The position numbers and the translations under genes are program-made. A stretch of 64,000 nt of DNA from positions 49,139 to 113,138 of the forward strand of contig NETF01000203.1 of NCBI GenBank assembly GCA_002172675.1, given 5' to 3'. The notes beneath the pieces are model-generated. The model saw only the letters and a list, made by a program, of their open reading frames with translations, was not told the origin of the DNA and made no database searches. This document shows positions 34,258 through 42,141 of this stretch, in pieces (position 1 is the first letter of the stretch; each line of letters opens with the position of its first letter). The stretch comes from an unicellular cyanobacterium SU3. GTDB lineage: Bacteria; Cyanobacteriota; Cyanobacteriia; Cyanobacteriales; Microcystaceae.

Positions 34258-36605
34258 CAATTTTTAATTTGTCTCAATTTTTGTTTTTTGGCTTATCTCT
34301 AACATCAATTATATTAGGATTAACTCAGAATAACACAATAGCCCAAATTAGCCCTGATTCTACTTTGCCCAATAATTCAGCAATTTCTATCAATGAAAAT
34401 AATATCATTATTCAAGGAGGGACACAAGTTGGGACTAATCTTTTCCATAGTTTTCAAGAGTTCTCGGTTTTAACAGGTAATAATGCTATCTTTAATAATG
34501 GGATAAATATCTCTAATATTTTAACCCGTGTCACGGGAAATAATGTTTCTTTTATAGATGGATTGATTAAGACGAATGGAACGACTAATTTATTTTTCAT
34601 GAATCCAAATGGGATTATTTTTGGATCTAATTCAGCACTTTTAATCGAAGGTTCTTTTTTAGGAACTACGGCTAATAGTATTATCTTTTCAAATGGAACT
34701 CAATTTAGTGCTATTCATCCTAATACTTCTCTATTGTCTACTGGTATCCCAATCGGGTTAAATTTTGAAGGCAATCCTGGGATTATAAAAGTTCAAGGAG
34801 AAGGACATCAATTACGCAGTTTTTTTCCGAGTCCCTCTTTTGGAAATAAAGGACGACCCAATTTACAAAGTTCGGTTGGACAAAATTTAGCTTTAATTGG
34901 TGGAGAGATTATCTTAGATGGAGGAGTTATTTTATCTTTAGGCGGTAATTTAGATTTAGGCAGTGTCGATGAAGGGTTGGTTAATCTTGACTTAAGTCGA
35001 GCAGATTGGTTATTTGATTATACTCAAACTGAGCAGTTTAAAGATATTAATTTACTTCAAAGGTCTTTGCTAGATACAACAGGTTTTTCTCAATCGGGTT
35101 CTATTAACTTACAAGCTAGAAATATTTTTTCAAAAGAAGGGTCGGTTACTTTAATTCAAAATTTGGGAGCTAACCCTTCTGGTGACATTGAGTTTAATGC
35201 AACTGAATCGTTTGAACTTCGTGGAACTGATGAAATCGCTCGTATCCTGGGGTCAGTTCGGACAGAGGCACTAGCATCTGGTAAAGGCGGAGACATTCGA
35301 TTGTCTACTCCCAAATCCTCCGTCATAGAAGGAGCGCAAATTTTAGCAATTACTTTCAATTCTGGGGCATCTGGGAATATTTTTTTGAAGATTCCAGGAT
35401 TATTAGAGATCCTAGGAAGCTCTCCTCGTGATTCTTTTGCTCGTAGTACAATTGTATCTTTGACGATTGGGAAAGGCAATGCTGGTAATATTAATATTTT
35501 TGCTGATAATTTGAGTCTTCTAGATGGGGGATCTATTTCTTCTACTAGCCTTGGAATTGGTGGTGGTGGACAAATTAATGTTAATGTTTTAGATACCCTG
35601 AAAATTATAGGGTTTCAGCCGACTTCAGGTTTGTTTAGTGATATAGTTGCTGCTGCACTCAATAAAGGAAATGCTGGAAGTATTTTCATTGATACGACTC
35701 GTTTGATAATAGAAAACGGAGGACGTATTGAAACAGGAACAGGGGCTTTTGGCGACGCTGGAAGTATTTCTATTAATAGTTCTGAATCAATTATTCTTAA
35801 AGGCACAGCACCTAATGGAACTTCAAGTCAGATTCTTTCTTCAGCAGAATCAACTGAAAATACTAGAAGAATTTTCAATTTACCTGACGTTCCAACGGGA
35901 GAATCAGGAGAAATAAGTATTTTTACTCCTCAATTAGATTTATTTGATGGCTCACAAATTACTGTTCGTAATAACGGGATTGGAAATGGTGGAGATTTAG
36001 TTATCCAAGCTCCCTCTTTGTTCTTAAATCAATCAGATATTTCAGCCTCAACTCAAGCTGGTACCGGAGGCAATATTAATATCACTTCTAATCTTATACG
36101 TTCATCAAACAGCAATATATCAGCAACAGCAGGGGGAACAGGTAACGGAGGTAATATTTCTCTTAATACAGACTTTTTAATTCTATTGGACAATAGCACT
36201 ATTACAGCTAATGCTTTAGAAGGCAGTGGAGGCAATATTAATATTACTTCTCAAGGACTATTTGTGTCCCCTGATAGTTCTATTACCGCTAGTTCTCAAT
36301 TTGGTGTCGATGGAGAAGTTAACATCGACACAAACTTTTTTGAAGCTAATCCTGCCGACACTGGATTACCCGATACTAATTTATCCATTGATCAAAAGGT
36401 CGCTCAATTCTGTGAAGAGGCACAAAAGAAAAGTCGATTTACTGTTGAAGGTCGTCAAGGGATGATACGAAGCCCTGAGAATTACAGTCGTCCCTATGAC
36501 CTAACTGATTTAGCCCCTTTAGGAGAGGTTATTGGAGTCGAAAAACTACCTGATGGTCGAGTTCGCCTTCTTAGTTGTAAACGACTCTCACAAGGGGATT
36601 CTTAA
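34248..36605 (+). CDS. two-partner-secretion exoprotein (filamentous hemagglutinin N-terminal domain)
   Basis: 785 aa with a signal peptide (residues 1-32). The TPS domain follows: GGTQVGTNLFHSFQEFSV, NGTTNLFFMNPNGIIFG and SALLIEGSFLGTTANSI. The rest is a Gly/Asn/Ser-rich beta-helix with repeated GNAGxI and GNINI units. A C-terminal tail holds two Cys (AQFCEE, LLSCKR) that could form a closing disulphide. Such proteins are exported by a ShlB/FhaC partner, found here immediately downstream on the opposite strand (18-bp 3' overlap). The start overlaps the divergent ggt start by 10 bp, an unusually tight arrangement. Confidence 0.92.
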   Translation: MSSSIFNLSQFLFFGLSLTSIILGLTQNNTIAQISPDSTLPNNSAISINENNIIIQGGTQVGTNLFHSFQEFSVLTGNNAIFNNGINISNILTRVTGNNVSFIDGLIKTNGTTNLFFMNPNGIIFGSNSALLIEGSFLGTTANSIIFSNGTQFSAIHPNTSLLSTGIPIGLNFEGNPGIIKVQGEGHQLRSFFPSPSFGNKGRPNLQSSVGQNLALIGGEIILDGGVILSLGGNLDLGSVDEGLVNLDLSRADWLFDYTQTEQFKDINLLQRSLLDTTGFSQSGSINLQARNIFSKEGSVTLIQNLGANPSGDIEFNATESFELRGTDEIARILGSVRTEALASGKGGDIRLSTPKSSVIEGAQILAITFNSGASGNIFLKIPGLLEILGSSPRDSFARSTIVSLTIGKGNAGNINIFADNLSLLDGGSISSTSLGIGGGGQINVNVLDTLKIIGFQPTSGLFSDIVAAALNKGNAGSIFIDTTRLIIENGGRIETGTGAFGDAGSISINSSESIILKGTAPNGTSSQILSSAESTENTRRIFNLPDVPTGESGEISIFTPQLDLFDGSQITVRNNGIGNGGDLVIQAPSLFLNQSDISASTQAGTGGNINITSNLIRSSNSNISATAGGTGNGGNISLNTDFLILLDNSTITANALEGSGGNINITSQGLFVSPDSSITASSQFGVDGEVNIDTNFFEANPADTGLPDTNLSIDQKVAQFCEEAQKKSRFTVEGRQGMIRSPENYSRPYDLTDLAPLGEVIGVEKLPDGRVRLLSCKRLSQGDS

Positions 36606-38201
36606 GAAAATTGAGAAATTCTCTTGTTGTTCCTCTATTTCATTCACTTCTCTTAAGGGAATGCCATAATCAAATCTCACTAACAGCCAATTGGCTATCT
36701 CCCATCTCAAACCTAATCCTGTACTAACAATTGTACTTAGTGAATCTCCTTCTTCTGAGTTATTATTCGAGACAGTCCCTAAATCCACAAAGGGAACTAA
36801 ACTCCAGTTCCCCCAATTTTGATCTCGAATAACCGTCAGTAAAATTTCAGTTGAGAGTGCAAAGCAATTATCTCCACTACGAACATTTGTTGCATACCCA
36901 CGGACAGTATTTCCGAAAATGAATTCATTTCCATTTAAACCTCCGATAGCACATTGTTCTAATGTGGGTATATCTTCTCCTGCTACCTGTCCTGATAACC
37001 GAGTCGATAATCTGATGCGATCGCTAAATAAACGAACATATTGTAGCTGCCCCTGCCAACTCGTAAAGCTCGATTGATTAATTAAATTACTCCATCCTAT
37101 ATTTAATTGAGAACTGATAGACAAAATATTATCAGAGTCTCTTGTTTGATAATTTTGATTAAATCGTAATACCGTTAATTCCGTAAATCCGTCTCTCACA
37201 TTTTCAGAGAAAGAAAAAGGAAAATTATTGAATAAAAAACTACGGCTTTCTCTATGATCTACATTTATTCCTAAGCTAAATTTATCTGATGGTGTTTGGA
37301 TAAGTGGTTGAATAAATCCTGCTGATACAGTATAAGATTCATTACGAATGTCAAGAGGATCGAAAGGATTAATTATAATGTCGCTATTTGTAAATTGATA
37401 CGATAAGCGTATTGTTCCGTTATTTGAATTGATAGGAATACTGACACTGCTTAAAAACCTTTCAAGTCCCTCTGTCCCTTTGTATTGCACTTGAGCTTGA
37501 TCGCCAAATCCAAAAATATTATTGTTTTTGAGTATAACTTCAGCACCCCATTCCCCGACTAAAGGACTTTCTTCATTACTCCAATCTGATGATATTTCCC
37601 ATCTAGGAGCTTCGCTTATATTTACTTCCCAAATTTGATTATTTTTTGCACCTGGAATTAATCTTGCATTAACTTGAGAAATTAGAGCATTTTCTTGTAA
37701 TAAGATTAGCCCGTCCCGTAACTGATTAATATTGGGAGGGCTTGAAGCGTAAGGTAAAAGGCGATCTCGAACATAGTTTTCTTTCAAATGAGATAAGCCT
37801 TTAATTTCTATTTCTACTTGACTTTCTCTGGCGCGAAAAACTATAGTCCCTTTCCCTTCTTCAAGATTTTTATTGTCTTCGGGTAAAAACTGGACAAGAG
37901 AATTTAAGTATCCAGTTTGTTGATAAATTTCTGTTAATATCTCTTCAATTTGTCGTATATCTTCTAAGGTTATATTTTTCCCAAGTAGTTCCCCGAACAT
38001 TTGATCAACTTTTTCTTGAGTGATCACCGAAGAATCCTTAAGAATGATTTCCTCTAAAGTTACGCCAGAAGGAAGCAAAGGAATGGTATCTATGGTCATG
38101 CTAGATGAATTCGGCTTTTCTTCAGCCTTTAAGTATAGACAAAAAAAAGGGCAAAGAGCTAGTAACGAGCTAAATAAATAAACATACCTCTTTTTTAGCA
38201 T
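36588..38201 (-). CDS. ShlB/FhaC-family outer-membrane TPS transporter
   Basis: 537 aa with a signal peptide (about 1-25), a periplasmic POTRA part (about 45-200: ITLEDIRQIEEILTEIYQQTGYL, VEIEIKGLSHLKENYVRDRL) and a C-terminal beta-barrel (about 215-537) ending in FLRIPL, a typical terminal aromatic/hydrophobic beta-strand. TpsB proteins move a TpsA exoprotein across the outer membrane. The matching exoprotein gene is convergent and overlaps by 18 bp, so the pair may form antisense 3' ends. The gene has a 314-bp upstream gap facing the receiver-like gene. Confidence 0.92.
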   Translation of the reverse strand: MLKKRYVYLFSSLLALCPFFCLYLKAEEKPNSSSMTIDTIPLLPSGVTLEEIILKDSSVITQEKVDQMFGELLGKNITLEDIRQIEEILTEIYQQTGYLNSLVQFLPEDNKNLEEGKGTIVFRARESQVEIEIKGLSHLKENYVRDRLLPYASSPPNINQLRDGLILLQENALISQVNARLIPGAKNNQIWEVNISEAPRWEISSDWSNEESPLVGEWGAEVILKNNNIFGFGDQAQVQYKGTEGLERFLSSVSIPINSNNGTIRLSYQFTNSDIIINPFDPLDIRNESYTVSAGFIQPLIQTPSDKFSLGINVDHRESRSFLFNNFPFSFSENVRDGFTELTVLRFNQNYQTRDSDNILSISSQLNIGWSNLINQSSFTSWQGQLQYVRLFSDRIRLSTRLSGQVAGEDIPTLEQCAIGGLNGNEFIFGNTVRGYATNVRSGDNCFALSTEILLTVIRDQNWGNWSLVPFVDLGTVSNNNSEEGDSLSTIVSTGLGLRWEIANWLLVRFDYGIPLREVNEIEEQQENFSIFLRIPL

Positions 38202-38515
38202 TATTTTCCTGATACTTATTGTAATTTAACTAATTTGACTTATTTTTTTCTCTAAAATTTTTAGAGAGAAAACTGTTTCCTACCTCTACTTACTAAGCAG
38301 ACAGTGAACAGGTTAGTTATTCTAACTCTCAAGAAAATCTTATGGAAAAAAGCTTTTTCGGCGAAATATAGATGGATTAAGCTATGTAAACTATTTTATC
38401 AAAAAAGCGTTTTAAATATAGCCTACCCTAAAATACTGAGTAAAGCAACCTGAATACAAACTTAATATTGCGATCTGTATTATTATTTAAGAGTATTTAG
38501 GAAAATAGTCTTTTA
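38202..38515. other. intergenic region between divergent genes
   Basis: AT-rich gap between the leftward ShlB-type gene and the rightward receiver-like gene. It holds a hairpin TCTCTAAAA-t-TTTTAGAGA near 38249-38267 preceded by a T run. Both genes' promoters should lie here; no clear -10/-35 pair was seen. Confidence 0.5.
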
Positions 38516-39277
38516 ATGAAAAGGATCAAAATTTTATACGTTGACACCAATCCCGAAACAGCGATACAAGTTCTCAAATATTTTAATCCTCCTCAATACT
38601 TACCCCGTCGGTTTCAGAATAGAACAAATGATCCTTATAAATTTGTTTTCATACATTGTCCTTCTTATGAAATAGCTCTTAAAAACTTAGTCACGTATAA
38701 TTTAGATCCTTTAGCTAAAGATAGGAAGCTTATTCCTTTTGATACAATTTTTTTTGAAACTAAAAAAAGAGTCGCTCCTGATGTTTATTCTTGGCAAAAG
38801 TTTATTTCGGATGTCTCAAAATTAGGAGTTTTGCCTGATAGACTCAATTTACCTTACGGATTTATTGCTTTTGGTAATCAGGGTGGTGAACCAATTAAAG
38901 ATTACTTAATGAATTACGGAGTTCGTAAATTTATTAAAAAACCCTTTGATTTAGAAGAAGTAAAACAAACTCTTATTGAGTATTTTGATATTATTTTTGG
39001 GTCTGATAGGTTACATATAGAGCAGAGGAAAGAAGATGAGACAGGTCTGATTCGGCGATACATTCGATACGAAAATACCGAAGGTGCTTTGTCTTCAGTT
39101 AAATTACCCTTCTTACAAAAAGATACATCAGGCTCTGAAACCAGATTATGGCTGAGAAATGATCCAGATATTGTCGAACCCGAACCATCTTCTATGGAAA
39201 TGGTAGGATTCAGCCTTGATAACGATGAATCAGATGAATCTGTTGGTGTAAGTGATTTTTCCTCTGAAGCAGATTGA
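38516..39277 (+). CDS. receiver-like protein with Glu at the phospho-acceptor site
   Basis: 253 aa. Residues 1-160 have receiver-domain features: ILYVDTNPE (acidic site, one Asp), FDTIFFET at the position of the phospho-acceptor strand, YGFIAFGN after beta-4, and FIKKPFDLEEVKQTL with the conserved Lys-Pro. The phospho-acceptor Asp is replaced by Glu (FFET), which may mimic phosphorylation. The C-terminal 90 aa are acidic and low complexity (DNDESDESV). It is divergent from the ShlB-type gene and may belong to the same locus. A receiver fold is inferred from pattern, not proven. Confidence 0.55.
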   Translation: MKRIKILYVDTNPETAIQVLKYFNPPQYLPRRFQNRTNDPYKFVFIHCPSYEIALKNLVTYNLDPLAKDRKLIPFDTIFFETKKRVAPDVYSWQKFISDVSKLGVLPDRLNLPYGFIAFGNQGGEPIKDYLMNYGVRKFIKKPFDLEEVKQTLIEYFDIIFGSDRLHIEQRKEDETGLIRRYIRYENTEGALSSVKLPFLQKDTSGSETRLWLRNDPDIVEPEPSSMEMVGFSLDNDESDESVGVSDFSSEAD

Positions 39278-40010
39278 GAATCCGTGCTTCTAAAAACGTA
39301 GATTCTAAGTAAAAAGTGGACTTTTTCGTCTTTTCTTGGATTAACCCGTCTGCAACCCTTTAATACACCCATATTGTATAGTTTTCTTCGTTTGCATATT
39401 TTATAAAATAAAGCTATATTTTTTTAGAAAGTTATTTTTGTAAAAATAACTTTTAAATTTAGAGCTTCGGAAATCTGATCAAAACTCACTGTTGTATTGC
39501 TTATGCTAGTAACCACAAAAAAAACGTTGCCAAGATTGTTTTTCGGCAACGCATTAGATACAATTTATTTATCCCCCCAGGTGGGGGGCCAGCATTTCGA
39601 TGCAGTAAACATCGAAAGCCAATTGCCCGATTACTGTCATAACACAGCAAAGGAGCCTTGAAGATGTTACAATTCCATTTCCTTTTTCATGGATTTTTAC
39701 CCACTCGTTTGTCGTGGGAAAAATTATTTTGTCGATTTTTCCAAGATTTTTTTTAGCACCCCGAAGCAGATTAATTCCGGTGCGCTTTCTCGTTATAGGA
39801 AGTGCTTAGCTTAGAGCTTAGCTAGATTTCGTTAATGACTGCCACCAACATAATTCGTAAGAATTTCTATGGTTGCGATAGACACTTGCATTGATTTTTT
39901 TTGAGAAATTTTATCAATAGAGGAAGATCATTTTTGTCTTCCTGGACTATCGACAAAAATCAATGTACTAATTTAGCCCACTTACACCACTGAATCCTTG
40001 GAGAAAAACT
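39278..40010. other. 733-bp gap with several RNA-like hairpins
   Basis: Features seen: AAAGTTATTTTT/AAAAATAACTTT stem (39429-39453); CGTTGCC/GGCAACG (about 39521-39550); CCCCCC-aggt-GGGGGG (about 39573-39588); TTCGATG/CATCGAA (about 39596-39617); and a nested structure with CATTGATTTTT (39889-39899) pairing AAAAATCAATG (39955-39965) around GGAAGA/TCTTCC (39922-39941). The region is more GC-rich near 39520-39660 than its surroundings. It may carry a structured RNA and a leader for the gene at 40011. Apart from a possible 30-codon ORF (39664) no gene is seen. Confidence 0.5.
39664..39756 (+). CDS. possible 30-aa hydrophobic small ORF
   Basis: ATG at 39664 follows AAGGAG by 9 nt and encodes 30 aa rich in Phe (MLQFHFLFHGFLPTRL, ending FFQDFF). 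It could be a small membrane-active peptide or chance. The only support is the ribosome site and its place next to hairpins. Confidence 0.25.
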   Translation: MLQFHFLFHGFLPTRLSWEKLFCRFFQDFF

Positions 40011-40841
40011 ATGTTACTCAAAATGCGCCTCAACCAGAACCTTGATCTAGGAAGAACTTTTCAGCAGAACCTCAAAGAACTCACAGACGAAAAGGAAATC
40101 GCCCAATTCTTCAAAAACTGTGGCGGTGAGAAGCTCGTTCAGTCTTATATTAAGCTCGTTGAATGGTGGGATAACTTATCTCACGATTGGCATCACAAAA
40201 TTCTCAATGCCCCTTTTAAGTTCGTTGAGGAAAAACTGTGGTTCACCCTTTCACAGTTAAATCTCGAAGAACTACAAGAATGGTACAAAAATATTATTGA
40301 GCGATCGCAAGAATCTTTTCACAAGAAGGGAAATGAAATTCTTTCTCCTAATATCTGGAAGAAAGTAATATCTACAATCGTCCCTAAGCCCAAACGCACT
40401 AAACGGGTTCTCAAACTCCATCAAATAGTAGAAGAAGAGGGCTTTCAAGTTCTTCTTGACAAAAAGGACTATAATTTCACTCCTGAATCATTGAAGGAAT
40501 TCATAGCTGAGGTTCGTCAAGGTGTCACAGAACAACCCATTGTTACCGAAAGTTTGTTCCCCTTCCTTAAAGAGAGAAATTTAGATCCATTAGCCATTCT
40601 TTCTCCCGGCGATCGCGCTAAATTTGTCGAACGTCAACGAGACGAACTAGAACAGCAAGTCAAGCAACTCATTCAAGAGAAACAAGAGCAACAAGAGGAA
40701 ATTTCTCAGTTAAAGCAACAGAACCAATCACAACAAGTGCAAATCAACAATTTGGAGGCGAAAATAAAAGAACAAGAAACACAATTCAACGAGCGTATGG
40801 AAGCCTTTGAAAAGTTCATGGCTACACAAACGGCTGCATGA
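40011..40841 (+). CDS. hypothetical protein with long C-terminal coiled coil
   Basis: 276 aa. Residues 1-180 are mostly helical with several Trp (KLVEWWDNLSHDWHH, FVEEKLWFTL), and 205-265 form a Gln/Glu-rich coiled coil (REREL-type heptads, e.g. DELEQQVKQLIQEKQEQQEE). No membrane segment or known motif. It is preceded by the nested inverted-repeat structure at 39889-39965 and followed by a terminator, so it is a monocistronic unit. HIP1 sites at about 40305 and 40610. The ATG 40011 has GGAG 8 bp upstream. Confidence 0.6.
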   Translation: MLLKMRLNQNLDLGRTFQQNLKELTDEKEIAQFFKNCGGEKLVQSYIKLVEWWDNLSHDWHHKILNAPFKFVEEKLWFTLSQLNLEELQEWYKNIIERSQESFHKKGNEILSPNIWKKVISTIVPKPKRTKRVLKLHQIVEEEGFQVLLDKKDYNFTPESLKEFIAEVRQGVTEQPIVTESLFPFLKERNLDPLAILSPGDRAKFVERQRDELEQQVKQLIQEKQEQQEEISQLKQQNQSQQVQINNLEAKIKEQETQFNERMEAFEKFMATQTAA

Positions 40842-40844
40842 ACT

Positions 40845-40874
40845 ACCCCATCGTCCTATGACGTGGGGTTTCTA
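40845..40874 (+). terminator. terminator-like hairpin
   Basis: ACCCCA-t-CGTC-ctat-GACG-TGGGGT with one bulge, then TTCTAGTTT, 4 bp after the preceding stop codon. Reasonable intrinsic terminator; it also resembles IS200/IS605-type end hairpins. Confidence 0.6.
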
Positions 40875-41095
40875 GTTTCACAGGATGCTGCATTACCTTG
40901 GTCTTTCGTCCTCAACTTTTCTATATATGCTATATGCAAGTAGTTTGATTAAATAAGCGATCGCCTACTAAGCTTAACGCATCCTTAACTTTCTCATAAT
41001 AGCACCTATATCTTTTTGTGGCTTTGTTACTATCAACAAAGTTCATGGTTTGCTATGAGAAAATATTTTGATGATTCTTATTAAGAGAAAATAGT

Positions 41096-41443
41096 ATGTC
41101 TTTATTTGAAATTGTAACTAACTCTATAGCAACGTTTTTACTAGCTTTTATGTGTTTTGCTGCATTTGGAGTAATGTTTCTCTTAGCTTTAAAGGAATTT
41201 AATATAATTTTATTAAATGATAATAATGAGTGGTTTTTTATTTATATTCTTCTATTTTTAAGTGCAATCACTATTCCGTTTTCCATAGATTATCAACAAT
41301 CAATTGTTAAAGAAAATAATTTATTACGAAATCAATTGATTCTTTTAAACCATAATAATAAAAACCTAGTAATTACTAAATATAAACTAAAGGAAATTCA
41401 ACAAATATTACCCTCAAAATCAATATTTTTAGAATGTGATTAG
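41096..41443 (+). CDS. small two-helix membrane protein
   Basis: 115 aa with two transmembrane segments (about 8-32 and 44-62) and a charged helical C-terminus (SIVKENNLLRNQLILLNHNN). No family is recognised. Spaced from its neighbours by long gaps with terminators, so it is probably independent. The AT-rich DNA and Asn/Leu/Ile-heavy composition leave some doubt that it is expressed. Confidence 0.45.
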   Translation: MSLFEIVTNSIATFLLAFMCFAAFGVMFLLALKEFNIILLNDNNEWFFIYILLFLSAITIPFSIDYQQSIVKENNLLRNQLILLNHNNKNLVITKYKLKEIQQILPSKSIFLECD

Positions 41444-41689
41444 AAAAACTTTTTTCTAAGTCAATCAGTTTCTTTTGATTATCAAGATATTTCTAAGAAT
41501 AATATTCCAAAAAATGCTATTATTTGTGAGTGAATATGTTACTGACTCTGTGTTTATTTATTAAGTTGTTTTCTTATTTATCCTTGTTTTTCCTATTTTT
41601 ATCTGAATAGGCTTTTACCATCATGGTTTTACAATGATGAATAAAGACCGAATTATGATACAATTAATTTCAGGTGATTGAAATTCTTA

Positions 41690-41739
41690 AAACCCGTTTT
41701 CTTTTTTGCTCTCGTTGTTAAACGGGGCTTTTTTTTTGC
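41690..41739 (+). terminator. terminator hairpin 1
   Basis: CCCGTTT (41693-41699) pairs with AAACGGG (41720-41726), followed by GCTTTTTTTTTG. Strong intrinsic terminator for rightward transcription. Confidence 0.75.
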
Positions 41740-41802
41740 TAGAATAAAACAAATAATTAAATATGAATATATCATGTTTAATTGTTAAGGTGCATACACA
41801 AT

Positions 41803-41839
41803 ACCTCGTTTTAAGCTATAATAAAACGGGGTGTTTTTC
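41803..41839 (+). terminator. terminator/attenuator hairpin 2
   Basis: CCTCGTTTTA (41803-41812) pairs with TAAAACGGGG (41822-41831) with a T-G wobble, then TGTTTTTCT. It lies 11 bp before the next ATG and may be an attenuator. Confidence 0.6.
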
Positions 41840-41850
41840 TAATTAAAGCT

Positions 41851-42129
41851 ATGTTTGAAAATAAAGTAAAGCAACTTTCAGAATCAGATATTAAGTATAT
41901 TTCTAAACAGATTCAGAGACTCAACGAGTACAAGAATAACTCTCTAGTAACCAAAGATTGTCTCTGGAGAATTGCTACCAATGCAGAGCTTTTCCTGCCT
42001 AACCAACTGTCTCCAGAGGGGGTATTAACTTCTGAACAAGTGCAAATAACTTGGACTTTTATTCGGCATTTCACGAATCGAAATCGGAAAAGTTTGCTAG
42101 GATATATTTGTCAGTTATTAAAATTCTAA
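41851..42129 (+). CDS. hypothetical 92-aa protein upstream of kinase
   Basis: Small soluble protein, mostly helical (QLSESDIKYISKQIQRLNEYKNNSL, TFIRHFTNRNRKSLLGY). No family. It ends 12 bp before the kinase gene and is probably co-transcribed, with a terminator-like hairpin just upstream. Possibly a regulator or partner of the kinase. Confidence 0.55.
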   Translation: MFENKVKQLSESDIKYISKQIQRLNEYKNNSLVTKDCLWRIATNAELFLPNQLSPEGVLTSEQVQITWTFIRHFTNRNRKSLLGYICQLLKF

Positions 42130-42141
42130 AATTATAAAAAC

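Larger units (their letters stand above)
41444..41850. other. gene-free gap with two stacked terminator-like hairpins
   Basis: The 407-bp gap holds no convincing ORF. Its second half has two hairpins each ending in a T run (41690-41739 and 41803-41839), each using a CGTTTT/AAAACG stem. The spacing suggests a terminator followed by an attenuator for the next gene. Confidence 0.5.

Noticed and set aside
30156..36605. Gasdermin partner for the CHAT protease
   Set aside because: No gasdermin-like protein is recognisable among the neighbours.
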